Shown piece by piece: positions 7,730-15,212 of a stretch of 48,958 bases of DNA. The position numbers were made by a program, and so were the translations under genes. The stretch covers positions 1 to 48,958 of the forward strand of contig JADIMU010000022.1 of NCBI GenBank assembly GCA_017694495.1. Reading direction: 5' to 3'. The stretch's first letter is position 1; each line of letters begins with the position of its first letter. Below the pieces are notes generated by a model, which searched no databases, was not told the DNA's origin, and saw only the letters and a list, made by a program, of their open reading frames with translations. This DNA comes from Candidatus Aphodenecus pullistercoris. Its GTDB lineage: Bacteria; Spirochaetota; Spirochaetia; Sphaerochaetales; Sphaerochaetaceae.

Positions 7730-9052
7730 ATGTGCTTCACTAGTTTCGACGAGGTCACCGCATGGCTCGACTCCTTCACCCCACCCTCCTCTACGAGGCC
7801 GGGGCTCGTCAGGGACGCCAGGCTGGAGCGGATGAGGAGGCTGCTGGACAGGCTCGGCCATCCAGAAGCCTCATTCAGGACCATCCATGTCGCAGGCAGC
7901 AAGGGCAAGGGGTCGACGAGCCGCATGCTCTCATCCATCCTGAGCGCCAATGGACTCGTCACGGGACTCTACCTCTCACCTCACCTGGTCGACTACCGCG
8001 AGCGCTTCACGCTGGACGGCGAGTTCTTCCCGGACAGCCTCTACCTTGACGTCGCATCCACTCTCAGGGAAATGGTCGACGACTTCCGCCTTCCTGAGGA
8101 GTACGGCTATGAAAAGCCTTCGACCTTCGAGCTCTATACGGCCTACGCCTACCTCCTCTTCAAGGCGGCATCGTGCCAGTGGGCTGTCATCGAGACGGGA
8201 CTGGGCGGCAGGCTGGACGCGACCAACACGCTGCTTTCAGAGGCCTCCGTGATCACGGCGATAGAGCTTGAACACACGGCCATCCTGGGCGATACGATCG
8301 CCAAGATCGCCTATGAGAAGAGCCGGATCATCAAGCCGGGCCAGAAGGTCTTCTGCGGACTGCTTCCCGTAGAGGCCATGGCCGTCGTCAGGGCCGAGGC
8401 CGAGCGTCAGGGCGCCCGGCTATACAGCCTCGCCGACGAACTGACCAGCCTTGAGACGCACACGACGAAAAAGGGAGAGGAATGCCGAATCGCCTTCGCT
8501 GACGGCAGCTCCTTCACCCTCTCCCTCGCCATGCGCGGCGAAGTGCAGGCGCGCAACGCGGCCCTTGCCGTCCTGACTGCCAGGACGCTGGGCTTCACTG
8601 TCCACAGGGCCGCACTGGAAGGTGCCACACTTCCCGGGCGCTTCGAGCTTGTGAGACACAATGGATGCGACATCGTCCTTGACGTATGCCACACCCGCGT
8701 CTCCATGGCCCACACAGTCTCATCCTTCAAAGCCCTCTACCCTGACAGGTCCACAAGGTGCTGCATCTTCGCGGCGATCGAGGGCAAGGACATACACCAC
8801 ATGCTCGAGACGCTGACCAATGCCTTCGACTACATCATCATCTCGCGTCCGGACCAGGCGAAGAGGAGCGACGTGGAGGCGATCTGGGCCGAGGCGAAGG
8901 CCATGGCGCCGGCCGGATGTACGGTCACCCTGGTCAAGGACACGCGCGATGCCCTCTGTGAAGCCGAAGAGCATGGCAAGGCCATCCTGATCGCCGGGTC
9001 ATTCTACCTTGCCAGCCTTTTCGAGGAGGTGATACATGCTGAACAGCAATGA
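7730..9052 (+). CDS. folC: Folylpolyglutamate synthase / dihydrofolate synthase family
   Basis: Mur-ligase-fold enzyme that adds glutamate to folates. 440 residues from ATG 7730. The family opening CFTSFDEVTAWLDSF leads to the P-loop VAGSKGKGSTSRML near residue 50-62, SPHLVDYRERF, then ETGLGGRLDATN, ITAIELEHTAILGDTIAKIAYEKSRIIK, and LPGRFELV in the C-terminal domain. ATG 7718 is an alternative start four codons upstream, but it overlaps the -10 box. The gene has no ribosome site and is first in the operon folC - rqcH-like - Memo-like - pseudokinase-like; its 3' end overlaps the next gene by 17 bases. Confidence 0.9.
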   Translation: MCFTSFDEVTAWLDSFTPPSSTRPGLVRDARLERMRRLLDRLGHPEASFRTIHVAGSKGKGSTSRMLSSILSANGLVTGLYLSPHLVDYRERFTLDGEFFPDSLYLDVASTLREMVDDFRLPEEYGYEKPSTFELYTAYAYLLFKAASCQWAVIETGLGGRLDATNTLLSEASVITAIELEHTAILGDTIAKIAYEKSRIIKPGQKVFCGLLPVEAMAVVRAEAERQGARLYSLADELTSLETHTTKKGEECRIAFADGSSFTLSLAMRGEVQARNAALAVLTARTLGFTVHRAALEGATLPGRFELVRHNGCDIVLDVCHTRVSMAHTVSSFKALYPDRSTRCCIFAAIEGKDIHHMLETLTNAFDYIIISRPDQAKRSDVEAIWAEAKAMAPAGCTVTLVKDTRDALCEAEEHGKAILIAGSFYLASLFEEVIHAEQQ

Positions 9053-10445
9053 AGTCAGACTGCTCCTCTCGGAGCTCACTCTCGAGGGCAGCCTCATACA
9101 GAAGGTCACCGAGCACGACTGGCACAGCTGGACCTTCTCCATGTACTCCATGGCGGACAGGGCCTGGCTGTGGTACTTCGAGATCGGGACCCAGGACCAG
9201 CACTTCTGCCGCACCGATGTCATGAGGCGCAAGAGCCTGAAGGCCCAGCGCTTCACGCAATACCTGAGGGCGAACATCGTCGGCAGCCGCATCCTCGCCG
9301 TCGAGCAGCCTGCCGGAGAGAGGGCCTTCACGCTGACGCTTTCCCATGCGGGCGAAGAGAGAAAGCTGCACTTCCGCTTTTTTTCCGGCCCCGGCGCCAA
9401 TTGCATCGTCACGGACAAGGACGACATGATCCTCGAGCTCCAGCTGCGCCGCCCCGGACGACTGGAGGAGAAGGGACAGTTCCTGCCTACCCTTGAGGAC
9501 AGGGACTGGAACGAGGAGCGCTTCCCCGTACGCGCCTGGCAGGGGGAGAGCTTCAACAGCTGGCTCGACCACTACTACCGCGAAGGCCGGAGGCAGGCAG
9601 ACAGGAACGACACGCTCAGCCAGCTGGAGGCCCAGAGAGACAGGGAACTTTCCCTGATCCGCAGCCAGATCCGCGACGAGAGGACGAGGCTGGACAAGAG
9701 CGCCGGCTACGAGGTCTTCAAGGAGACGGGAGACCTGCTGTCCTCCAACGCCTGGGCCATCGATAGTGGCAAGTCCTCAGTCCGCCTCACCTCCTTCAGT
9801 GGGGAGGAGGTCGTCGTAGAGCTCGACCCGAAGCTCTCCGTCAGCGGGAACATCAACGCATACTACCAGAAGTACAAGAGGCAGGAGCGCATCCATGAGA
9901 GCGCCGCCGAGGAGCTGAAGAGGCTCGAGGAGAAGCTGGAGCAGAGGACACAGCATTACGCAAGGCTGCTTGAGCAAGGCGATGAGGCCGAGCTGTCGGC
10001 CCTCCACAAGGAACTCAGACCGGACAAGGCGCCACAGAAGCCCACAGTACCGGGTGCGGGACTGCGCTTCACCTCCTCAGGCTTCGAGATCCTCGTCGGA
10101 CGCAACGCGAAGGAGAACGACACGATCCTCCGCCGCCTCGCCCGCAGCAACGACACCTGGCTCCATGTACGCGACTTTGCCGGAGGCTATGTCGTCATAA
10201 GGGCCATCAAGGGCAAGAGCATACCTCTGGACGTACTTCTTGATGCCGCCAATCTGGCGATCCACTACTCCAAGGCCAAAAGCCAGGGCAAGGCCGACCT
10301 CTACTACACCCAGGTGAAGTTCCTCAGGAGGATCAAGGACGGCAAGACCGGCCTCGTGACGCCGACCCAGGAGAAGAATCTCTTCGTCACGATGGACGAG
10401 TCCCGCCTCAAGAGATTACTATTGGTAAAGGAGGAGCAGACTTGA
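9036..10445 (+). CDS. NFACT family protein, RqcH-like ribosome quality control factor
   Basis: Binds stalled large ribosomal subunits and recruits tRNA-Ala for C-terminal tailing in the family's characterised members. 469 residues: NFACT-N (about 1-170, with QYLRANIVGSRILAVE and GANCIVTDKDDMILELQLRR), a charged coiled-coil middle (about 190-330, RQERIHESAAEELKRLEEKLEQRTQHYARLLEQ), and NFACT-R/DUF814 at about 345-460 (SGFEILVGRNAKENDTILRRLARSNDTWLHVRDFAGGYVVIR...LAIHYSKAKSQGKADLYYTQVKFLRR). A nearly perfect ribosome site, GAGGAGGTGAT, precedes ATG 9036 inside folC. By eye the Asp-Arg pair of Bacillus RqcH aligns with Glu-Arg in PAGERAFTL. Translationally coupled to neighbours on both sides. 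Confidence 0.85.
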   Translation: MLNSNEVRLLLSELTLEGSLIQKVTEHDWHSWTFSMYSMADRAWLWYFEIGTQDQHFCRTDVMRRKSLKAQRFTQYLRANIVGSRILAVEQPAGERAFTLTLSHAGEERKLHFRFFSGPGANCIVTDKDDMILELQLRRPGRLEEKGQFLPTLEDRDWNEERFPVRAWQGESFNSWLDHYYREGRRQADRNDTLSQLEAQRDRELSLIRSQIRDERTRLDKSAGYEVFKETGDLLSSNAWAIDSGKSSVRLTSFSGEEVVVELDPKLSVSGNINAYYQKYKRQERIHESAAEELKRLEEKLEQRTQHYARLLEQGDEAELSALHKELRPDKAPQKPTVPGAGLRFTSSGFEILVGRNAKENDTILRRLARSNDTWLHVRDFAGGYVVIRAIKGKSIPLDVLLDAANLAIHYSKAKSQGKADLYYTQVKFLRRIKDGKTGLVTPTQEKNLFVTMDESRLKRLLLVKEEQT

Positions 10446-11209
10446 AGACACTATATTTCCTGGACATGTTCTACCCTGGTGACGAGAAGGAGCTGAGGAG
10501 CATGTGCACCGTCACGCCCAAGGAGGGGCATACGCCCTCCCTCATGCTCCTGCCCCATGCCGGACTGGAGTACGTCGCACCGATGTACCAGGAGGCCTTC
10601 AGCCTGATCCACAACCCCAAGCGCATCGTCATCCTCTGCCCCATCCATGGCGAGAGGCTCGAGGAGGATGGCAGGACCAGCCTCTTCACGCTCTCGCCGG
10701 GCGACGTCGAGAGCCCGCTTGGCCCAGTCCACATCGAGAGCGTACCGGGCGTCAAGGTGCAGGACGCCTACGCCGAGGCGGAATACAGCCTTGAGCTCTT
10801 CTACCCCTACATCGCGCTGGACAGCCCGGCAAGCACTGTCCTGCCCCTCTTCACCGCGCTGGAGACGAAGGAGGACATACAGGGACTCAGCCGTCTCATG
10901 ACAAAGCTGAAGAAGGATGAGAACGACAGCCTCTTCATCATCTGCGGCAACTTCACTGAGCTTGGACGCAGCGAGGAGGTCAACAGGATGGCCCGCACCC
11001 TCAACGAGCTGCTGGAGAACAACGCACCCTTGCTGGAGGCGGGCAGCCACCACAGGATATCGGGCTGCGCATACAGACTGCTCGAGGCGGCGCGCACCGC
11101 CTTCCCGGGCAGCTTCCGCCTCGTTCTGGCACGCTCGGGCGACTATCTGGGCGAGTGCATATCGAACGAGGCTGACGGCCGGATCTGGCAAGTATTTGGA
11201 GTCAAGTGA
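10442..11209 (+). CDS. Memo-like (AmmeMemoRadiSam B type) protein
   Basis: 255 residues resembling the MEMO1/COG1355 family, a fold related to non-haem-iron dioxygenases whose bacterial role is unsettled. Family landmarks are LMLLPHAGLEYVAPMYQEAF with His39, KRIVILCPIHGER with His69 (the two His correspond in position to the metal-binding His of MEMO1), FTLSPGDVESPLGPVHIE and EAEYSLELFYPYI replacing the usual EHSLE. A Cys lies late in the protein in SGDYLGECIS. The TTG start overlaps the stop of the preceding gene (TTGA), with AAAGGAGG 7 bases upstream. No radical-SAM or AMMECR1 partner lies nearby, so the usual gene trio is absent here. Confidence 0.7.
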   Translation: MKTLYFLDMFYPGDEKELRSMCTVTPKEGHTPSLMLLPHAGLEYVAPMYQEAFSLIHNPKRIVILCPIHGERLEEDGRTSLFTLSPGDVESPLGPVHIESVPGVKVQDAYAEAEYSLELFYPYIALDSPASTVLPLFTALETKEDIQGLSRLMTKLKKDENDSLFIICGNFTELGRSEEVNRMARTLNELLENNAPLLEAGSHHRISGCAYRLLEAARTAFPGSFRLVLARSGDYLGECISNEADGRIWQVFGVK

Positions 11210-12693
11210 TGATCGAGATCAGAAAAGCGCCGGTGGACGGTGTCATGAAGACATGCATCCGCCTGGGCGACGAGAACGTACAGATTCCCAAGCACATGAT
11301 GCAAGGGGAGAAGATGAGGGGCATCCTCGCGACTGCTGACGGACAGGAGAAGCCCTGGACCTGGGATGGTCTCACGTCGATTGACGGAGAGCGCTACGTC
11401 TACTTTGACGAGATCGACATCGAGAGTCTGGACTGCCTCGCCACGAACCGGAGGGACAGGGCGCTGGAGATCGTGACGCGCATCGCCGACATCCTCAGCC
11501 ATCAGAAGGAGGACTTCGTCAGTCCACTGGTCGGCATCATCCCGCTGTGGCGCATCTACGTCGTCGATGGCGACGGACTCCTGATCCTGCCTCCCGACCT
11601 TGGCGATCTGATCAGCATCTACATGAGCACTGAGGACCAGTTCGCCTACCACGGCTGCTTCGTACGCTCCAGCACCGAGGCAGGCTTCTCCATGATCCGC
11701 CAGATGGGCCAGCTCCTCTACTATGCCCTCACAGGCATCAAGCCCTACGAGAAGCAGGAAGTGAGGGACGCCGGCTATCATGAGATTCCGCTGTCCATCT
11801 ACAAGGACCAGCTCTTTGCCCGCCTGGACGACAAGAGCCTCGGCTTCATCGACTTCACCCTCCACGCGAAGGAACGTGAGCAGAGGGACATCATGGGAAA
11901 CAGGAAGGCTCATGAGAACCTCGACTGGTTCGTCAAGCGCTCCCGTGAGCTGAGCTGGGACGTCGACAGGATGGATGCGAGCGAGGCCGCGAAGAAGGCC
12001 GAAGCCATCGCCTCCTCCCCCGCCGTCAAGGAGATCATGGAGAAGACGGTCAGAAGCGCGAAGAGGAGGACCTTCTGGCGCCAGCGTGGCAGCATGATCG
12101 CTGTGCTCGCCATCGTCGCCATCCTCGTAGGCACCTTCGCCGGCACCTGGATCGCCAGCGTCCTCGAGCCTCCCACGACGCGCGACCTGGACCAGGAAGG
12201 GGTCATCCTGGCCTTCTACGACGCCCAGAACAGACTGGACACCGACGGCATCCAGACGGCCACGAAGGGCTGCAGCGCACCTCAGGAGAGCGAGGTCATA
12301 AGCATGTACGTCACCCGCCAGACGAGGGTGGCCTACGAGGCGACCGATCCGCTGGTGCCCGTCGAGACCTGGATCGAGGCGGGCGAGCCTGCAATCCCCT
12401 CCTCAAGCTACATCTATGGCATCACGGACCTCGAGCTCACCTCCACAGGCGTCGACAGCTGGCATGTCACGGGCAGCTACTACACGCCCTACGCCTACAA
12501 CGAAGAGGAGGAGGTCGCACCGGAGAGCATCCCCTCTGGGCAGACTGTCGTCTACGTCTACGACATGAGCCAGGACTTCAGCTTCGCCTGGAACGGCAGG
12601 GGCTGGTGGAACATAACGGACATCTCCCCGATGAGCGTGCAGCTTGACGAGGTGCGCTACGTGGAGACCTACGAGCCACAGCGCATCCTGTAA
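11209..12693 (+). CDS. Membrane protein with kinase-like (pseudokinase) cytoplasmic domain
   Basis: 494 residues. The N-terminal about 290 residues look like a degraded protein-kinase fold: a hinge-like IIPLWRIYVVDGDGLLILPPDLGDLISIYM and a C-lobe-like MIRQMGQLLYYALTGIKPYE, but no VAIK lysine, HRD or DFG motif. One membrane helix at about 294-318 (MIAVLAIVAILVGTFAGTWIASVL) separates it from an extracytoplasmic domain of about 175 residues that begins NTF2-like (EGVILAFYDAQNRLDTDGIQTATKG). The start ATG overlaps the stop of the Memo-like gene (TGATG). Role unknown; coupling to rqcH-like and Memo-like genes suggests a shared stress or envelope function (inference). Its last 51 codons are duplicated downstream of the toxin-antitoxin pair. 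Confidence 0.6.
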   Translation: MIEIRKAPVDGVMKTCIRLGDENVQIPKHMMQGEKMRGILATADGQEKPWTWDGLTSIDGERYVYFDEIDIESLDCLATNRRDRALEIVTRIADILSHQKEDFVSPLVGIIPLWRIYVVDGDGLLILPPDLGDLISIYMSTEDQFAYHGCFVRSSTEAGFSMIRQMGQLLYYALTGIKPYEKQEVRDAGYHEIPLSIYKDQLFARLDDKSLGFIDFTLHAKEREQRDIMGNRKAHENLDWFVKRSRELSWDVDRMDASEAAKKAEAIASSPAVKEIMEKTVRSAKRRTFWRQRGSMIAVLAIVAILVGTFAGTWIASVLEPPTTRDLDQEGVILAFYDAQNRLDTDGIQTATKGCSAPQESEVISMYVTRQTRVAYEATDPLVPVETWIEAGEPAIPSSSYIYGITDLELTSTGVDSWHVTGSYYTPYAYNEEEEVAPESIPSGQTVVYVYDMSQDFSFAWNGRGWWNITDISPMSVQLDEVRYVETYEPQRIL

Positions 12694-12753
12694 GTCCTAT
12701 CGAAATGCACTGTCAAGCGCTCCTTCCTCATTGAATGGAGCGCTTTTTCATAG
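12542..12753 (+). repeat. Direct repeat copy 1 (3' end of pseudokinase gene plus terminator)
   Basis: 212 bases that recur at 13738-13949 with 7 mismatches and no gaps by my count. It covers the last 50 codons of the upstream gene, its stop and its terminator. Weaker similarity continues to about 12860 (matching blocks such as CATCAG, CGTGTAC and GGAAAAA). Confidence 0.92.
12715..12748 (+). terminator. Intrinsic terminator of the folC operon
   Basis: 9-bp stem AAGCGCTCC (12715-12723) / GGAGCGCTT (12737-12745) with a 13-base loop and five T ending at 12748, 21 bases after the stop codon. Confidence 0.85.
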
Positions 12754-12868
12754 TTCAAGCGTTGACAGAGTGACTGCTGCCATCAGGCAAGTACATCTTC
12801 CGTGTACACTCGAAGTCCTATGATTTACGGAAAAATAGTTGGTAGAGTCACAAGAATTCGGATTTTTA

Positions 12869-12896
12869 TTGACTTTTATTTTATTTGTAGTACATT
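12869..12896 (+). promoter_or_regulatory. Promoter of the toxin-antitoxin pair with palindromic overlap
   Basis: TTGACT (12869-12874), 16-bp spacer, TACATT (12891-12896) in very AT-rich sequence. TGTA-G-TACA (12887-12895) is an inverted repeat overlapping the -10 box, a fitting place for antitoxin autorepression (inference). Confidence 0.6.
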
Positions 12897-12917
12897 TTAA
12901 ATAAGAAGGAAGCAACA

Positions 12918-13199
12918 ATGGCACAGTCAACTTATAGTATTCGTATGGACAGCGAGCTCAAAAAAGATTTCGATTCAATCTGTGAGGATTTCGGAATGTC
13001 TTCAACTACGGCAATAAATGTCTTTGCAAAAACAGTTGTCAGAGAACGTTGCATACCATTCGAAATCAAATCAGGAAACAGGGGAATGGAAGCTTTCAAT
13101 GCCCTCCGGGAGTCGGCGCGGAAGAATGGAATACAAGACATGAGCATCGATGAGATTGATGAGGAAATCAGCCGGGCAAGAAAGGGAATCGGCAGATGA
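12918..13199 (+). CDS. RelB/DinJ family antitoxin
   Basis: 93 residues. The N-terminus AQSTYSIRMDSELKKDFDSICEDFGMSSTTAINVFAKTVVRERCIPFEI is the ribbon-helix-helix DNA-binding region typical of RelB/DinJ antitoxins; the charged C-terminus (SIDEIDEEISRARKGIGR) would bind the toxin. The start ATG has GAAGGA 7 bases upstream. Its TGA overlaps the ATG of the toxin gene (ATGA), the usual coupled arrangement. GC content is far below that of the flanking genes, showing foreign origin. DinJ-type antitoxins paired with COG1569 PIN toxins rather than YafQ are known in several anaerobes. Confidence 0.85.
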   Translation: MAQSTYSIRMDSELKKDFDSICEDFGMSSTTAINVFAKTVVRERCIPFEIKSGNRGMEAFNALRESARKNGIQDMSIDEIDEEISRARKGIGR

Positions 13200-13600
13200 G
13201 GATCAAAGCTGTAATCGACACGAACATCCTCGTCTCTGCCCTCCTCTCCAGCAATGCTGAGGCAGCGACAGTAAAGGTTTTCAAGATGCTGTTCAAAGGG
13301 AACCTCGTTCCAATCATTTCTGATGAAATCATACTGGAGTACAATGATGTGCTTCACCGGGAGAAGTTCAGTTTTCCTGAGGAAAGCATATCATCTCTTC
13401 TGGAAGAGATTATCCGCAAAGCAATCAGAATCATTCCATGCCATGCTGATATCACTCTACCTGACGAAAAAGACAAACAGTTTTTTGATGCCATGCTTTC
13501 AGACGATGAAGCAGTCCTGATTACTGGAAACATGAAGCATTTTCCTGAACATGAAAGAATCATGACAGCAAGGAAGTTCATAGATTCATATGGACAGTGA
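13196..13600 (+). CDS. PIN-domain toxin (COG1569 type)
   Basis: Probable RNase toxin of a type II module, 134 residues. PIN-domain acidic residues are visible: Asp8 in VIDTNILVSAL, Glu48 in SDEIILEYNDVL, Asp93 and Asp98 in DEKDKQFFDAML, and TGNMKHFP near 110, all in the family order (VIDTN...E...D..F...A...D...L.TGN..HFP). All residues needed for metal binding seem present, so it is likely active. It shares the AT-rich composition of the antitoxin and is translated from an overlapping ATG. The pair lies exactly between two copies of the 3' end of the chromosomal gene upstream. Confidence 0.85.
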   Translation: MRIKAVIDTNILVSALLSSNAEAATVKVFKMLFKGNLVPIISDEIILEYNDVLHREKFSFPEESISSLLEEIIRKAIRIIPCHADITLPDEKDKQFFDAMLSDDEAVLITGNMKHFPEHERIMTARKFIDSYGQ

Positions 13601-13737
13601 AAGACTTGGAGTCTCAAGAGGTATTCATTGTCCTCTGCGTTCACAAAGACGGACGGACAAGGCAGATTAAGGCATTGGTCATTGAAGAATCATGCAACAA
13701 GGACCATGAGCGATGAAGAGATCAACGCCCTCTAGTT
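13601..13737 (+). other. Gap between PIN toxin and repeat copy 2; no gene supported
   Basis: 137 bases of mixed composition. A 39-codon frame (GTG 13597 to TGA 13716) overlaps the toxin stop but has no recognisable domain. A 9-codon frame ATG 13706 to TAG (MSDEEINAL) looks like the truncated beginning of a protein. I read this as debris at the right edge of the insertion. Confidence 0.4.
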
Positions 13738-13949
13738 AGACTGTCGTCTACGTCTACGACATGAGCCAGGACTTCAGCTTCGCCTGGAACGGCAGAGGCT
13801 GGCGGAACATAACGGGCATCTCATCGATGAGCGTACAGCTTGACGAGGTGCGCTACGTGGAGACCTACGAGCCACAGCGCATCCTGTAAGTCCTATCGAA
13901 ATGCACTGTCAAGCGCTCCTTCCTCATTGGATGGAGCGCTTTTTCATAG
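13738..13949 (+). repeat. Direct repeat copy 2: truncated duplicate of the pseudokinase gene end
   Basis: Repeats 12542-12753 with 7 mismatches. The reading frame of the last 50 codons is still open (13740-13889) but is preceded directly by an in-frame TAG and has no start, so it is a non-functional gene fragment. Three mismatches change residues (Trp to Arg, Asp to Gly, Pro to Ser). It carries a second copy of the terminator (stem 13911-13919/13933-13941). Confidence 0.92.
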
Positions 13950-14063
13950 CTGATATGTGTCAGATTGATGTTTGCCCATCAGCACAGTAAGCCTTCGTGT
14001 ACGCTCATAGGCCAAGGGCCTAAGGAAAAACAGTTGATGGGACCAGGACGATGACGCCCCTCT
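13950..14063. other. Diverged continuation of repeat copy 2, downstream of miaA
   Basis: No gene. Sequence resembles 12754-12860 at clearly lower identity than the core repeat. A 6-bp perfect hairpin TAGGCC-AAG-GGCCTA lies at 14008-14022 without a T run on either strand, so I do not call it a terminator. Confidence 0.5.
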
Positions 14064-15011
14064 TCAGAACTGTGCCAGATAGTCCTCAAGCACCTTTGCC
14101 ACCCTTTCAGGCTGGTCAGGGTCGATCTCCACGAGGTCGGCGAAGGTCTTGAAGAATGTGACCTGGCGCTTGGCGTAGGCCTTGGTGTCGCGCCCGATCT
14201 CCGCCTCAATGCTTGCAAGCGTCGCACAGCCGTTGTCGCGGGCGTGGAGGAACTCGCTGTAGCCTATGGCCGACATCGCAGGCCAGGAAGCGTCCGCTCC
14301 CATGGCGAAGAGGTGGCGCACCTCGTCGACGAGGCCCTCCTCGAACATCTGGCGGGTGCGCAACCCTATGCGCCTGACAAGCTCTTCCCGCCCACGCGAG
14401 ATGCACAGCACGAGGGGCCTCATGCCATGGCGCGGCTCGCTGGGCAGCGCGAATGAGGAGAGGGGACGGCCCGTCTGGCGCCAGACCTCGAGCGCCCTCG
14501 TGATGCGGTATCCGTCATGGACGTCGATGCGCCCTGCGCTCACAGGGTCGACCTTCTCAAGCTCGCTGTGGAGGGCAAGAGGGCCCTTTGCGGCAAGCTC
14601 GCTCTGGAGGGCCGCCCTGATTCCAAGGTCGGCGGCAGGAGCCTCGGAAAGGCCGTAGAGGAAGTGTTTGAAATAGTATGCTGTCCCACCTGTGACGAGG
14701 GGGACGTCTCCATCATCCCAGATCGCCTCCACCGCCCTGTCGGCCTCCTCGATGAAGGCGGCGACGGTGAACTGCTGCCAGGGCTCGCGGATGTCCACCA
14801 GGTGGTGGGGAATCTTCTCCATCAGAGCGCGCGACGGCTTGGCGGACCCGATGTCCAGGTGGCGGTACACCTGGACCGAGTCCGCGTTCACAATCTGGAA
14901 ACCTGTATTGAAGAGGCTCTCGACAAGGGCCGTCTTGCCGCTTGCCGTAGGACCGAAGAGGAAGACGAGCGGTCTATTTCTCCACGTCTGGAGTCGTGTA
15001 CTTGATCTCAT
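14064..15011 (-). CDS. miaA: tRNA dimethylallyltransferase
   Basis: Transfers a dimethylallyl group to N6 of A37 in tRNAs reading UNN codons; the tRNA-Leu(UAA) gene in this window is a likely substrate. 315 residues with the P-loop FLFGPTASGKTALVE at about 17-31, NADSVQVYRHLDIGSAKPS, PHHLVDI, VTGGTAYYFKHFLYGL and the late tRNA-contacting ISRGREELVRRIGLRTRQMFEEGLVDEV and GYSEF segments. The gene overlaps rpoZ by 38 bases and is last in the murC - yicC - cmk - rpoZ - miaA series. The first 10 residues before the P-loop are variable, so the start could be slightly different. Confidence 0.95.
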   Translation of the reverse strand: MRSSTRLQTWRNRPLVFLFGPTASGKTALVESLFNTGFQIVNADSVQVYRHLDIGSAKPSRALMEKIPHHLVDIREPWQQFTVAAFIEEADRAVEAIWDDGDVPLVTGGTAYYFKHFLYGLSEAPAADLGIRAALQSELAAKGPLALHSELEKVDPVSAGRIDVHDGYRITRALEVWRQTGRPLSSFALPSEPRHGMRPLVLCISRGREELVRRIGLRTRQMFEEGLVDEVRHLFAMGADASWPAMSAIGYSEFLHARDNGCATLASIEAEIGRDTKAYAKRQVTFFKTFADLVEIDPDQPERVAKVLEDYLAQF

Positions 15012-15177
15012 CGTTCAGGACCTGGTCAAGGACATGTGTGACGACCTTCTCGCCGTTCTTCTCGATCTCGTCCTTGAGGTCGGTTGCCTGGATGACGTTC
15101 GCCTCCTTGATGGCGACACAGGTCATCTCGTAGATGTTTCCTTCCTTGTCGATCAGCTTGTCCAAGAGTACGCTCAC
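14974..15177 (-). CDS. rpoZ: RNA polymerase omega subunit (RpoZ-like)
   Basis: 67-residue protein matching omega in layout: LLDKLIDKEGNIYEMTCVAIKEANVIQATDLKDEIEKNGEKVVTHVLDQVLNDEIKY corresponds to the omega pattern GNxYEL...A..RA.QL......KVV..A..QI..G.V.Y. Omega stabilises the beta' subunit of RNA polymerase. The start is GTG 15177 with AGGAG about 8 bases upstream. It lies directly behind cmk and overlaps miaA. Conservation is loose, as usual for spirochaete omega proteins, so the call rests on pattern plus the yicC-kinase-rpoZ gene order. Confidence 0.75.
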   Translation of the reverse strand: MSVLLDKLIDKEGNIYEMTCVAIKEANVIQATDLKDEIEKNGEKVVTHVLDQVLNDEIKYTTPDVEK

Positions 15178-15212
15178 GTGAATCTTCTCCTATGCAAGGC
15201 GCTATTCTACCC

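Noticed and set aside
9378-9384. T7 run in the RqcH-like gene as a slippage site
   Set aside because: Too short for frequent slippage and in a conserved housekeeping-type gene; not comparable with the G9 tract.
13706-13735. Nine-codon frame MSDEEINAL after the toxin
   Set aside because: Too short for a gene and without a ribosome site; treated as debris of the insertion.
14008-14022. Hairpin TAGGCC-AAG-GGCCTA downstream of miaA
   Set aside because: Lacks a T run on either strand, so no support as a terminator.
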